Source: Trichothermofontia sp964536415
Lineage (GTDB): Bacteria; Cyanobacteriota; Cyanobacteriia; B231
Assembly: GCA_964536415.1 (NCBI GenBank)
Contig: CAZHXN010000007.1
Coordinates: 1-64,000, forward strand
Length of the DNA stretch: 64,000 nucleotides
Direction of reading: 5' to 3'
Both the position numbers and the translations under genes were made by a program. The stretch's first letter is position 1. Each line of letters opens with the position of its first letter. Below, one piece after another: positions 16,945-26,287 of the stretch. The notes beneath the pieces were generated by a model, which saw only the letters and a program-made list of their open reading frames with translations, was not told the origin of the DNA and made no database searches.

Positions 16945-18075
16945 TTAGCCCATCTGGGCCGATCGATAAAAAGGCCGTTTGACGACCTTGGCGGGACGAG
17001 CTTTACCTCGAATTTCGACCGTTAATTCCTGCCCGATCGTGCTGAGAGCGCTGGGAACATAGGCCAAGGCGATCGCCTGTTCCAGGGTGGGGGACCAACT
17101 GCCACTGGTGATTTTGCCCACGGGTTGCTCCTGGTGGTAAACGAGATAATCGTGGCGGGCGATGTTGCGGCCCTGCATGACAAGGCCCACGAGGCGACGG
17201 GTTACCCCCTGTTGGCGTTGTTGTTGGAGGCGCGATCGACCGATAAAATCCACTGTCTTATCCCAATGCACCAGCCAACCTAACCCCGCTTCCAGAGGTG
17301 TCGTCGTTTGATCAAGATCTTGGCCGTACAGGGCCATTGCGGCTTCCAAGCGTAGGGTATCCCGTGCGCCGAGACCACAGGGGGTAACGCCAGCCGTCAG
17401 GAGGGCCTGCCAGAGTTCAACGCCAACCGCAGCCTCGACCATCATCTCGAAGCCATCTTCACCGGTATACCCGGTACGGGCCAAGAAGGCAGGTTGGTTC
17501 AACAGGGTGCCCTGAATGTGGCCAAAGCGGGGCACGGTGGTTAAGTCTTCGGCAACGTAAGGTTGGAGAGTAGGGATGGATTGGGGACCTTGGACAGCTA
17601 GTAGAACGTGGGTTTCAGTCAGATCGAGTAATTGCGTGGGTTGGGTCGCAGGACTGGTGAGGTGGGCGGTAATCCAGGCGCGATCGCTGTCTTTTGTCGC
17701 AGCATTAACAATCAAGGTGAATTGGCGATCGCCGTTAACCACCCCCTGATCGTAAATAATCAAATCATCGAGAATCCCCGCTTGTTCGTTGAGCAACACC
17801 GTATATTGTCCTTGCCCCGGTTGCAGGCGGCTGAGGTCAGAGGGGACTAGGGCTTGCAGATGGGTAAGGACATCCGGCCCCCGCAGGCAGAATTTACCCA
17901 TGTGGGAGACATCAAACATGCCAACAGCGGTGCGCACGGCCCGGTGTTCTTGGGTAATGCCCTGAAACTGAATCGGCATTGCCCATCCAGCAAAGTCGGT
18001 CATGCGGGCGTTGCGGCTCTGGATTGCGGCGAATAGGGGAGTTCGGGCTAGGGTCTCGGAAGGGGCGTCTGTCAC
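16945..18075 (-). CDS. gcvT: Glycine cleavage system T protein (aminomethyltransferase)
   Basis: A 376-residue tetrahydrofolate-dependent aminomethyltransferase. It releases ammonia from the aminomethyl-lipoyl H protein and passes the one-carbon unit to tetrahydrofolate. This is part of photorespiratory glycine breakdown. Typical motifs are TPLFAAIQSRNARMTDFAGW, FDVSHMGKF, YTGEDGFEMMVE, CGLGARDTLRLEAAMALYGQ and GKITSGSWSPTLEQ. Full length. gcvH and gcvP are not in the window, as is normal for scattered cyanobacterial gcv genes. glcD, another photorespiratory gene, lies about 32 kb away. Confidence 0.96.
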   Translation of the reverse strand: MTDAPSETLARTPLFAAIQSRNARMTDFAGWAMPIQFQGITQEHRAVRTAVGMFDVSHMGKFCLRGPDVLTHLQALVPSDLSRLQPGQGQYTVLLNEQAGILDDLIIYDQGVVNGDRQFTLIVNAATKDSDRAWITAHLTSPATQPTQLLDLTETHVLLAVQGPQSIPTLQPYVAEDLTTVPRFGHIQGTLLNQPAFLARTGYTGEDGFEMMVEAAVGVELWQALLTAGVTPCGLGARDTLRLEAAMALYGQDLDQTTTPLEAGLGWLVHWDKTVDFIGRSRLQQQRQQGVTRRLVGLVMQGRNIARHDYLVYHQEQPVGKITSGSWSPTLEQAIALAYVPSALSTIGQELTVEIRGKARPAKVVKRPFYRSAQMG

Positions 18076-18300
18076 AATTGCAGGGGAATACGGTCAACTT
18101 CTAAATCCTACCAATCCCCTCGCGTTCGCGTAGCGTCTCCGCCGAAGAATTGCGATCGTGGCGTGATTGATACCGTAGCCGCTACCGTTACTGGGGATAC
18201 TACCGTGGATAATCTCGTGCCAGTATTATTCCACAATCGCGGCTTGGCTCCATCCGTTGCACGAGTTTTGGTTTGCTGTTCTGTAGGCAGGTTCTCTGGC

Positions 18301-18354
18301 TCTCCTGAGATTTTGGTGTAACAGTGCAAAAAGCGACAAATTAAAGAACTAAAA
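18301..18354. repeat. 54-bp repeat, copy 2
   Basis: Exact reverse complement of positions 2-55. The flanks differ immediately outside (C at 18300, G at 18355), so the identity unit is 54 bases as far as can be seen. See copy 1 for the transposon-end-like motif. Confidence 0.85.
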
Positions 18355-18356
18355 GG

Positions 18357-18397
18357 CTGGGTTTATGGTGGGGGCGCTACGCGCCCCCACCACCCAG
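18357..18397. repeat. Long GC-rich hairpin repeat
   Basis: GGTGGGGGCGC at 18367-18377 pairs perfectly with 18381-18391 across a 3-base TAC loop. An outer stem CTGGGT/ACCCAG joins at 18357-18362 and 18392-18397. A similar copy in the opposite orientation lies at 42320-42341, and both share a flanking CAGAAGARCCG segment. It lies 13 bases past the 3' end of the minus-strand methyltransferase gene and might stop its transcription, but no T-tract is present. Confidence 0.8.
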
Positions 18398-18410
18398 AAG
18401 AACCGGTTCT

Positions 18411-19040
18411 CTAGGGTCTAATGCCGACGAGGAGGGCCATTTCTAACCATTTCCAATAGCAATCAACATCGGTAAAACCAATCTGTCGCAACCAGTTTAA
18501 TTGGGTTTCTACATCTAGCAATTGGTTAGAGGGATCTTCGTCCTCCACGCGGTAGCCGATCGCGATCATAAAGCGTTCATGCAGTCGGGGTGTGGGCGAA
18601 GCAACGTGCTCCAGGTTGCAAAAAATACCGTTAGGGGTGAGGCAATTGTAAATTTCTTGGTAAAGCGATCGCTTGCGATCATGGCTGACGTGGTGAATGG
18701 CAAAACTGGAGACGATCGCATCGAATTGCCCTAAGTCCGGTAATGGCTGCTCAAAATTGTGCTCAATGACCGTGACCTGGGGGTCTTGGGCAAAGGTCTT
18801 ACGAGCGGCCTGGAGCATGGTGGGGGAAAAATCGAGGGCGAGGCAGGTGGCCTGGGGGCGATCGAGTTTCAACAGGGAGAGCAAGCGACCGTTACCAGTA
18901 CCGATATCGAGAATGCGCTGCACAGTTTTAGGGACTTGCTCGAGCAGAACAGCTTCCCCCTCAGTGCGGTGGGGGATCGTATCGGCGCGACGCAGATAAT
19001 CGAGGGCATGGGCGGCGGAAGTCCACTGGTTGACCATCAA
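18411..19040 (-). CDS. Class I SAM-dependent methyltransferase
   Basis: A 209-residue Rossmann-fold methyltransferase. The SAM-binding motif I is RILDIGTGNGRLLSLL at about residues 39-54. Later motifs are LALDFSPTMLQAARKTF (motif post I), FDAIVSSFAIHHVSHDRK (motif II/III) and LTPNGIFCNLEHVASP. It resembles Methyltransf_25/12-type enzymes acting on small molecules; the substrate is not predictable. Transcribed alone on the minus strand, with the histidine kinase divergent upstream across about 200 bases. Confidence 0.85.
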   Translation of the reverse strand: MMVNQWTSAAHALDYLRRADTIPHRTEGEAVLLEQVPKTVQRILDIGTGNGRLLSLLKLDRPQATCLALDFSPTMLQAARKTFAQDPQVTVIEHNFEQPLPDLGQFDAIVSSFAIHHVSHDRKRSLYQEIYNCLTPNGIFCNLEHVASPTPRLHERFMIAIGYRVEDEDPSNQLLDVETQLNWLRQIGFTDVDCYWKWLEMALLVGIRP

Positions 19041-19243
19041 GGTTCCTGACGCAATACCTAGCTAACAGGGGGTAACAAAGGGGGACAGCGAGAGTGTGCT
19101 CCCTGCTGAATCATACCCCACTGAAGTGCTGGGTGAGGGTCTCTCCAGGTACTATAGACGTATGTACAGAAACCGATACGTCGTTAAGTACAATTATTAT
19201 TCACGCCAAGTGTAACCCAGGCTGCGGCTGAAGGGAGGGGGCT

Positions 19244-22200
19244 GTGTTGGAGGATCTACGATCGGAAGTGGCAGCACTACGGGCCGAGAAGCAAGCACTA
19301 GAGCAACAGTTGCAAGCTTATCAGCAACGACTACACGAGGCCAAGGCTGAGCAACAGGCGACCGCAGCCCACTATCAACAAGCTTGGCAACAATTGACCT
19401 TCCTACTGGAGAATTTGCCCCTCGCGACGATCGTCTGGGATGCGGAGTTTCGTGTGCAACGCTGGTCACCTCAGGCCGAAAAAATGTTTGGTTGGCAGGC
19501 AACGGAGGTGCTGGGGAAAACCATGTATGACTGGCCCTTCATTTTTGAGGCAGATGTCGATCAGGTTACGGTTCATGCGCAAACCTTACTACGCACCGGG
19601 GGAGCAGGAATTTGCCAGAATCGTAACTATCGTAAGGATGGTCAAATTATTTACTGCGAATGGTTTAATTCAGTTTTGCTCAATGCAGCAGGAGAGTTAG
19701 TTTTATTCCTCTCTCTAACTCAAGATATCAGTGATCTCAAACGTCTTGAAGCCGCATTACGAACCCAAGCCCAGCGAGAAAAAACACTCAATTCAGTCAT
19801 CCGATCAATCCGAAATTCCTTAGATCTCAATCATATTTTTCAGACGACCGTTACTGAGATAGGGAAGTTTTTGCAAGTTGATTATGTTATCGTCCACGAG
19901 TTAAATGAGGATCGAAAGCTTTGGCAACCGATCGCTGAATATCGCCAACAATCTTTTCTTGTCAGTTTTTTCGAGTTGGATATCCCCAATTTTAATAATC
20001 CGATCGCAGCGCAACTTAAGAAGGGAGACTTAGTTTGTATTAATGATTCAACTGTTTTAGCAGATGAGGTCAACCGCCAGATTGGCGCTCTGTTTCCAGG
20101 AGCTTGGTTGATTATACCAATCCAGGTGGAGGCTTATCCCCTCACCACAATCGCCCTCGTAAAAAGGGGGAAAGATCAGATCTGGTCAGAGGCCGAGATT
20201 GAGCTAGCAACCGCGATCGCCGATCAACTGGCGGTAGCGATACAGCAAGCCGTTCTTTTACAAGACCTACAGTCTGAGTTAAAGCAACGTCAAAAAGCTG
20301 AGCAGGCATTACAACAACTTAACCAGTCATTGGCAGCAGAGGTACAGGCCCAAACGATGAGGCTACAAGTGGCCTTGGCTGCGGTCAAGATGGGCATTTG
20401 GGAATGGGATATGACCACGAATCGGGATTCCTGGTCCCCCGAGACCTACGAAATCCTCGGTTTGCAGACTGACGATCGGGGTTATATTCTCAATAGCGCT
20501 GGGGAAGTGATTGATACCAATGCCCATCCCGAATTATTTTTTAGATATGTCCATCCCGACGATCGCGACCATGTGAAACAAGTCGAAGCAGAAGCCATTG
20601 CCCAGAGAACACCCTTTGAGGTTGAGTGCCGTTTATTACTGGATGATGGTCAAATACGCTGGGTGTACGAGCGGGGGGCCTGCACCTTTAATGAACAAGG
20701 CGAGGCGATCAAAATGGTCGGCATCATAATGGATGTTAGCGATCGCAAACAAGCAGAACAGGCACTACAAGAAAGTGAGGCTCGCTATCGTGCGATCGTT
20801 GAAGATCAGACTGAAATGATTGCTCGCTTTGCCGCAGACAGTACCATTCTCTTTGCCAATGAAGCCTATTGTCGTTATTTTGGTCTATCACTAGAAGACT
20901 TGATTGGCAAGAGTTATAATCCCGTGATTTATGAGGCCGATCGCGAACGCATCAGCCAGGAATTGAAAGTGTTAAGTGTTGAGCAACCAACAGTCATCAT
21001 TGAAAATCGGGTGTACAATGCCCAGGGGGAAATTCGCTGGACACAATGGGTGAATCGCTTACTCCCTAACGCCAGGGGTGACATGGTCGAGATTCAGTCA
21101 GTCGGTCGTGATATTCATCAGTTAAAGGAAACCGAAATTCAGTTACGTCAGGTGCGCGATCGCTTGCAATACCTACTAACGCACTGTCCAGCCGCTATTT
21201 TTACCTGTGAACCTTCCGGAAGCTATGGTGCAACCTATATTAGCGAGAATATTACAGAAATTCTGGGTTATTATGCCCGTCAATTTCTAGAAGATCCCAA
21301 TTTTTGGGCTGATCATATTCATCCTGACGATCGTGATACCATTCTTGCAAAAATTCCGAAAATTTTTGAACATGGATTTCATCAACATGAGTTCCGATTT
21401 CTCCACGCAGACGGCACCTATCACTGGCTTTATGAACGCCTCAACCTGATTCGCGATGAGCATGGACAACCTTTAGAGTTTATTGGCTATCTAATTGATA
21501 TTAGCGATCGTAAAGCAATCGAAGAGCAATTACGTCGTACAGAAGAGCGCTTTCGGATTGCCCAAGAACTTTCCTTAGATGCTTTTACCCTACTTGAATG
21601 CGTTCGTGATGAGCAGGGTAAAATTATTGACTTTGTTTGGACCTATGCTAATCCGAAAGCTTGTGAGATCTTAAAGCAACCTTTAGATAATCTCATTGGC
21701 CATCGTCTCCTGAGCGTCTTACCTGGTAATCGGGAAAATAGTGAGCTATTCGAGCGTTACGTACAAGTTGTAGAGACCGGTCAACCCCATGATATTGAAC
21801 TCTTTTATGAATCGGAAGGAATTTCGGGTTGGTTTCGGAATATGACGGTCAAGCTAGAAGATGGGATTGCCGTTTTCTTTAGTGATATTACCGAGCGGAA
21901 GCAGACAGAAGCCGCCCTGCGTAAGAGTGAAGCTCGACTCAAGGAAGCACAACGGGTTGCCCATGTGGGCGATTGGGAATTTGATGCTCTCACTGGCAAG
22001 ATTACCTGGTCCGACGAGGTCTTTCGCATCTTTGGTTGGTCACCCACAGGACCTGCTCCCACCTATGAACAACTGTCTCAAAGTTTTCCACCTGCGGAGC
22101 GTGAACGCCACGATCGCATCGTCGCCCAGATCCTGGCTACAGGTGAACCTTATAATGAAGATTTTCTGATCAATCGCCCCAATGGTTCAATTGCCTGGAT

Positions 22201-23077
22201 GTCAGTCAAAGGACATGCGATCAAAGACGAGCAAGGCCAGGTGGTCCGGCTGTTTGGTACCACGATGGATATTAGCGATCGCAAAGCTACAGAAGCAAAA
22301 CTCCAGCAGGCTATTGAAGAACTGGAACAGCTTAACCGCCTGAAAGATGATTTTTTAAGTACGGTTTCCCATGAACTCCGCACCCCCATTACTAATATGA
22401 AACTCTCGCTGCGGATGTTAGATATCAGTATGGCGCAACCTGAATCACCCCAACGCAATCAGAAAATTGCTCAATATCTGACCGTTCTCAACCGCGAATG
22501 TGAACGCGAAATCAACCTGATCAATGATCTTCTAGATCTCCAACGCCTGGAAGCGGGTAAACACCAAGGAGAAGTTCAAGTTTTATGTGTTACTGACTGG
22601 TTATCAGAGTTTATTCATCCCTTCCAGGAACGGGCTAATGCCCGTCAGCAAGCGTTGAGAGTAGACTGTGCAACTCCGGAGCAGGATTCTACCATCACCT
22701 GTGAGGTTGATAGTCTGGAGCGGATTGTCAGCGAACTCATTAACAATGCCTGTAAATATACCCCGCCTGAACATGCGATTGTCATCACCAGCCGGATGAC
22801 GGACGATCGCTGGCATCTGAGCGTGACCAACTATGGGGTTGAAATTTCCAGTGGCGAATTACCGAAAATCTTCGAGCGCTTCTACCGTATTCCGAGCCAT
22901 GATCCCTGGAAGCAGGGGGGGACTGGCCTAGGGTTGGCCTTGGTCAAAAAGCTAGTGGAATATCTAGGGGGCACCATCCAGGTCGAGTCGGGCGGTAATC
23001 AGACCAGTTTCCACCTGAGCCTCCCCCGATCGCCGATCACCAAGCCGTCCCTGTCTTCCCCAGATGCCAAGAATTAA
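19244..23077 (+). CDS. Multi-PAS/GAF sensor histidine kinase
   Basis: A 1277-residue soluble sensor kinase without membrane segments. A short coiled coil at 5-45 is followed by a PAS domain at about 50-165, a GAF domain at about 190-345 and a second coiled coil. Five further PAS/PAC units lie at about 375-505, 512-632, 640-765, 770-890 and 895-1010, several ending in the DISDRK motif. The dimerisation/phospho-acceptor domain has FLSTVSHELRTPITNM with His1043. The ATPase domain has NNACKYTP near 1167 and GGTGLGLALVKKLVEYLGG near 1226. The GAF domain lacks the Cys-His pair expected of a bilin-binding photoreceptor. The GTG start at 19244 follows a strong AGGGAGGGG. No response regulator is adjacent; the NACHT-type gene follows 50 bases later and may be co-transcribed. 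Confidence 0.92.
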   Translation: MLEDLRSEVAALRAEKQALEQQLQAYQQRLHEAKAEQQATAAHYQQAWQQLTFLLENLPLATIVWDAEFRVQRWSPQAEKMFGWQATEVLGKTMYDWPFIFEADVDQVTVHAQTLLRTGGAGICQNRNYRKDGQIIYCEWFNSVLLNAAGELVLFLSLTQDISDLKRLEAALRTQAQREKTLNSVIRSIRNSLDLNHIFQTTVTEIGKFLQVDYVIVHELNEDRKLWQPIAEYRQQSFLVSFFELDIPNFNNPIAAQLKKGDLVCINDSTVLADEVNRQIGALFPGAWLIIPIQVEAYPLTTIALVKRGKDQIWSEAEIELATAIADQLAVAIQQAVLLQDLQSELKQRQKAEQALQQLNQSLAAEVQAQTMRLQVALAAVKMGIWEWDMTTNRDSWSPETYEILGLQTDDRGYILNSAGEVIDTNAHPELFFRYVHPDDRDHVKQVEAEAIAQRTPFEVECRLLLDDGQIRWVYERGACTFNEQGEAIKMVGIIMDVSDRKQAEQALQESEARYRAIVEDQTEMIARFAADSTILFANEAYCRYFGLSLEDLIGKSYNPVIYEADRERISQELKVLSVEQPTVIIENRVYNAQGEIRWTQWVNRLLPNARGDMVEIQSVGRDIHQLKETEIQLRQVRDRLQYLLTHCPAAIFTCEPSGSYGATYISENITEILGYYARQFLEDPNFWADHIHPDDRDTILAKIPKIFEHGFHQHEFRFLHADGTYHWLYERLNLIRDEHGQPLEFIGYLIDISDRKAIEEQLRRTEERFRIAQELSLDAFTLLECVRDEQGKIIDFVWTYANPKACEILKQPLDNLIGHRLLSVLPGNRENSELFERYVQVVETGQPHDIELFYESEGISGWFRNMTVKLEDGIAVFFSDITERKQTEAALRKSEARLKEAQRVAHVGDWEFDALTGKITWSDEVFRIFGWSPTGPAPTYEQLSQSFPPAERERHDRIVAQILATGEPYNEDFLINRPNGSIAWMSVKGHAIKDEQGQVVRLFGTTMDISDRKATEAKLQQAIEELEQLNRLKDDFLSTVSHELRTPITNMKLSLRMLDISMAQPESPQRNQKIAQYLTVLNRECEREINLINDLLDLQRLEAGKHQGEVQVLCVTDWLSEFIHPFQERANARQQALRVDCATPEQDSTITCEVDSLERIVSELINNACKYTPPEHAIVITSRMTDDRWHLSVTNYGVEISSGELPKIFERFYRIPSHDPWKQGGTGLGLALVKKLVEYLGGTIQVESGGNQTSFHLSLPRSPITKPSLSSPDAKN

Positions 23078-23127
23078 GCTAGGCTTGAGCCGTTTCCCCG
23101 CATCTTCCCTGACCAGAGCAGTCTACT

Positions 23128-24906
23128 GTGACCCCCGGCCCTCCTTCCCTATCCCATCCCCTGCGTCAGCAACTTCTGATGAGCCTGAGACAAGACCTAG
23201 ACGATCGTCTCAGCTATTCTTTACATCAGGGGGTTTGGCGGGAAGCCATCCGGGGGCCTCTGCCAGAACTCCCTGAACGTCTGTGGGATATCGAGGTCAA
23301 ACTGCGTCAGGCTCCCCGGTTTCCCCTCACCCCAGCAATGGGTCTATTGGGTGTCCTGGCCCAAGCCGATGGCAAACTAATGGTGCTGGGGGGGGCGGGG
23401 ACGGGTAAAACGAGTACCCTGCTCGACTTAGCTCACCAATTATGGACGATCGCCCAAACCAGCCTCACAGCCCCCGTCCCCCTCTACCTATCGCTGCGGG
23501 ACTGGCGGGAACCCAGCACGATCGCACCCTGGTTGGTCGAACAATTGCACCGACGTTACCAGATTCCTCACCCCGTCAGCGATCTCTGGCTACGGCAACG
23601 TCAGCTTCTCCCTTTGCTGGATGATCTCGATCGCCTAGCCCTCGGTCATCAGGAACACTGTCTCCAAGCCCTCAACCAGTTTCTCGCCAGCTATCCCCGG
23701 CTGGTAGTGGCCACTTCTCTGGAAGCCTATACCCGCTGTCAAACTCGGCTGAGCCTGAATGGCGGGATGCTGCTGCGCTCCCTGACCAATGGACAAATCG
23801 ACGCGTACCTCAACCATACTGAAAGTTTGGAGTTGCATCGAAGTCTGGCCGCCGATCCGGCCCTGCTCGGTCTCGCCAAAAATGCCCTCCTGCTCAATAT
23901 GATGATTCTAGCAACGGATGAAATTCTGATCCGGGCCTGGCGGGGACTGAGTACGTTTGACGATCGCCGTCACTACCTTATCAGTGCCTATGTGCGCAGT
24001 CGCCTGCGCCGCAATCCTCACGATCCCTGGTATCCCCGCAACCAGGAACCCCTGGCAGAGCAAACGAAACGCTGGCTCCACTGGCTGGCCCACTATCTCC
24101 ACACCCAGCAGTTGGCCGACTTCCGGATTGAAGATCTCCAACCCAGTGTTCTGGCCAAACCCCAGAGCCGCTGGACCTATGCGATCGGGGTGGGCCTCCT
24201 GGAAGGCATCATCCTCGGCGGCAGCTTTGGCCTGCTGTCCCGCCAAGTCCCCCTCTTAACCCTCGGCCTCGCGATCGGACTGGCCAGCACCCCCCTCCAC
24301 CTTTGGCAACAAGTTGATCTGCAGATCCAACCCCAAGCCCCCATTTTCAACCTGTTGAACCGCCACTGGGCCAGCCACACCAGCGTGATTACCGGGACGA
24401 TTATCCTGATAAGCGCGATCGTCGGTTGGCTGCTGCAAACCCTGAGCCAGGGTCCCCCAAACGGGGTGATCAGCGGTCTCACCCTCCTCCTCAGCCTGGG
24501 GTTAATTTGCTTCACCCCCTGGGGCCTCAAGACCCTCACCCAGCACTGGCGATCCACGCCACTGTCCCCCCTGCCCACGGCGGTACAAGCAACGCAAAAT
24601 GCTAGTCTCCTGACCTGCCTGGGGATCGTTATCTCCAGTGGCCTGTGGTTCTGGATGGGCCTGCCCCTGGCCCAGTACGCCGTCCTGAGTATCTGTCTGG
24701 GACTTCTGTTAGGCATGGCCGGCGGCGGCGAAGCCTGTATCCAGCATGGTGTGCTGCGCTTCCTGCTCTGGGGCCAGGGCCATATTCCTTGGAACTATCG
24801 CCGCTTTCTGAACTACGCCAGCGATCGCCTGCTCCTCCAACGGCACCAAAACCGGTATCAATTTGTCCATGGTTTGTTACAAAGCTATTTTGCCCAGATG
24901 CGATAA
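23128..24906 (+). CDS. NACHT-type P-loop NTPase with C-terminal membrane segments
   Basis: A 592-residue protein. The Walker A motif is GGAGTGKTSTLLDLA near residue 88. Walker B is LLPLLDDLDRLAL near 162, with the paired acidic residues seen in NACHT/STAND NTPases. The winged-helix-like part ends near 345. Residues about 350-560 hold several hydrophobic helices, and the C-terminus ends in the cyanobacterial-type segment FLNYASDRLLLQRHQNRYQF followed by VHGLLQSYF. Proteins of this layout are common and multicopy in cyanobacteria, and their function is unknown. NACHT proteins elsewhere act in signalling or anti-phage defence. The start is GTG at 23128 or the ATG at 23179. It lies 50 bases downstream of the sensor kinase, on the same strand. 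Confidence 0.75.
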   Translation: MTPGPPSLSHPLRQQLLMSLRQDLDDRLSYSLHQGVWREAIRGPLPELPERLWDIEVKLRQAPRFPLTPAMGLLGVLAQADGKLMVLGGAGTGKTSTLLDLAHQLWTIAQTSLTAPVPLYLSLRDWREPSTIAPWLVEQLHRRYQIPHPVSDLWLRQRQLLPLLDDLDRLALGHQEHCLQALNQFLASYPRLVVATSLEAYTRCQTRLSLNGGMLLRSLTNGQIDAYLNHTESLELHRSLAADPALLGLAKNALLLNMMILATDEILIRAWRGLSTFDDRRHYLISAYVRSRLRRNPHDPWYPRNQEPLAEQTKRWLHWLAHYLHTQQLADFRIEDLQPSVLAKPQSRWTYAIGVGLLEGIILGGSFGLLSRQVPLLTLGLAIGLASTPLHLWQQVDLQIQPQAPIFNLLNRHWASHTSVITGTIILISAIVGWLLQTLSQGPPNGVISGLTLLLSLGLICFTPWGLKTLTQHWRSTPLSPLPTAVQATQNASLLTCLGIVISSGLWFWMGLPLAQYAVLSICLGLLLGMAGGGEACIQHGVLRFLLWGQGHIPWNYRRFLNYASDRLLLQRHQNRYQFVHGLLQSYFAQMR

Positions 24907-25044
24907 CCCGCTAGAATAACCCGCTAAAATAGAAGGCTTGTTGGCTACGGCTTGGTCGAGAGAGACGAACGTGGGATAGGGGGGCAGGGAGATTGCTCGC
25001 CGCTCACCGGGATGTCGCTGCCCAGCAACCGGTAGCCAGTTCTG

Positions 25045-25590
25045 ATGACCACGACTATGTTTCACGTGCCTAACTACCTATCGCGCCTGCTAGAGCGCAA
25101 GAGTCGTCGTATCCGCTACTCGCTGGTCAAAAAATACCGGGCGATCAGTTCCGCTTCCGTGGATGATCTCTGGCAAACGATCGCCAACCTTGCGGATGTT
25201 TCCTGGCATCCTCTGCTTTGGCGCACCAGCCTGCCCCAGGGACTCATGGCCAAACCGGGTCTTTTCTACCGCGCCGTCACCCGCCTTTTCCCAGTCCCCG
25301 TGCGCATCTTTGTCGAGCGGGTGCGTCCGGGGGAATTACTCAGCCTCCGGGTGCTGGGGGCTTGGGGCATCGAAGAACAGGCCACCTATCAAGTAGAACC
25401 CAGCCAGGAGGGCAATTATGTGTCCTATCGCGTTACCCTGCGGGGTTGGCTCTCCCCCCTCATTTGGTCCCTGATTCGCCCCCATGCTGCACGGGTCGCC
25501 GCCCAATTGGCCCAAGCCGCCGAGCAAGCCACGATCCACGCCGTTGGTCATCCCCCCCATCCTCCCGAACGCAATTGCTTTGATGTTTAG
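25045..25590 (+). CDS. SRPBCC (START-like) superfamily protein
   Basis: A 181-residue protein whose centre follows the SRPBCC/polyketide-cyclase fold. A first strand and helix pair (VKKYRAISSASVDDLWQTIA) is followed by WHPLLWRTSLPQG, the strands VRIFVERVRPGELLSLRVLG and TYQVEP, and a long C-terminal helix. Such proteins bind a hydrophobic ligand in a deep pocket. The N-terminal 25 residues are basic and might contact membrane or nucleic acid. Ligand and role are unknown. ATG at 25045 or 25057 is possible. Confidence 0.7.
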   Translation: MTTTMFHVPNYLSRLLERKSRRIRYSLVKKYRAISSASVDDLWQTIANLADVSWHPLLWRTSLPQGLMAKPGLFYRAVTRLFPVPVRIFVERVRPGELLSLRVLGAWGIEEQATYQVEPSQEGNYVSYRVTLRGWLSPLIWSLIRPHAARVAAQLAQAAEQATIHAVGHPPHPPERNCFDV

Positions 25591-25686
25591 CTTTAGCGTC
25601 GGCGTGCTGAGTTAGCTGGCTTGAGCGTCTAGTGGAGACGGTACATACTGAGGTATAACCACAGCTTAGAACTTGAAGCTAAAACC

Positions 25687-25926
25687 ATGATGGAAACGGC
25701 AATTTCGCTGCCAGATGTAGTTTTTGAACAGGCGGAAGCACTTGCTCAACAACTAGGCTTGTCGCGCAGTGAGCTTTATACAAAAGCGTTACAGGCATAT
25801 TTGAAAAGGTATAACCGTGAGCAAATGTTGCTCAAACTGAACCAGGTTTATGCCAGCGAGTCCTCTGAACTCGATCCCGTAATGGCAAGGATGCAGCTGA
25901 TGTCTTTGCCCCACGAGGATTGGTAA
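25687..25926 (+). CDS. MazE/RHH-type antitoxin
   Basis: A 79-residue protein with an N-terminal ribbon-helix-helix pattern: AISLPDVVFEQAEALAQQL followed by LSRSELYTKALQAYLKRY. This is the DNA-binding fold that lets antitoxins repress their own operon. The acidic C-terminal tail (ESSELDPVMARMQLMSLPHE) would wrap the toxin. Its stop codon overlaps the ATG of the toxin by one base (TAATG), showing translational coupling. Role inferred from family and layout. Confidence 0.85.
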   Translation: MMETAISLPDVVFEQAEALAQQLGLSRSELYTKALQAYLKRYNREQMLLKLNQVYASESSELDPVMARMQLMSLPHEDW

Positions 25927-26264
25927 TGTATCGGGGAGAAATTTGGTGGGCGAACTTACCCAATCCTGTCGGTTCAGAACCGGGCTATCGCCGTCCCGTC
26001 CTAGTGATTCAGGATGATACGTTTACCCAGAGTCGGCTTAGCACGGTTATCGTCGCCATTATTACTACTAATATCCAGTTAGCAGAAGCACCCGGTAATG
26101 TACGCTTACCGCGTGGAGTATCGGGTTCGTCGAGGGACTCAGTTGTGAATGTTTCACAAATTGTTACGATCGATAAGACCTTCTTGGTTGAGCGTATAGG
26201 TTCGCTACCAGCTCCCTTACAGGAAGAGGTAGATGAGGGTTTACGGACAGTTTTGTATCTCTAG
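25926..26264 (+). CDS. MazF/PemK-type endoribonuclease toxin
   Basis: A 112-residue toxin of the MazF/PemK family, which cleaves mRNA at short motifs. Family motifs are YRGEIWWANLPNPVGSEPGY followed by RRPVLVIQDD near the N-terminus, IVAIITTN in the centre and SVVNVSQIVTIDKTFL near the C-terminus. The ATG at 25926 overlaps the antitoxin stop codon; the upstream TTG at 25920 is less likely. The pair is intact and stands alone between unrelated genes, which fits recent or repeated horizontal movement. Confidence 0.9.
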   Translation: MYRGEIWWANLPNPVGSEPGYRRPVLVIQDDTFTQSRLSTVIVAIITTNIQLAEAPGNVRLPRGVSGSSRDSVVNVSQIVTIDKTFLVERIGSLPAPLQEEVDEGLRTVLYL

Positions 26265-26287
26265 TCATGCCAGCTAATTGTCGAGCT

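Larger units (their letters stand above)
18076..18410. other. Repeat-rich gap between gcvT and the methyltransferase
   Basis: No gene is seen. The gap holds a segment with the common cyanobacterial repeat core CGCGTAGCGTCTCCG around 18125-18140, the 54-bp repeat copy at 18301-18354 and a perfect long hairpin at 18357-18397. The density of repeats suggests a former insertion site or repeat-mediated rearrangement point. Confidence 0.7.

Noticed and set aside
2..18354. The 54-bp inverted copies as ends of one 18-kb transposon
   Set aside because: The interval holds ordinary housekeeping genes and no transposition genes; two separate copies of a short element are more likely.
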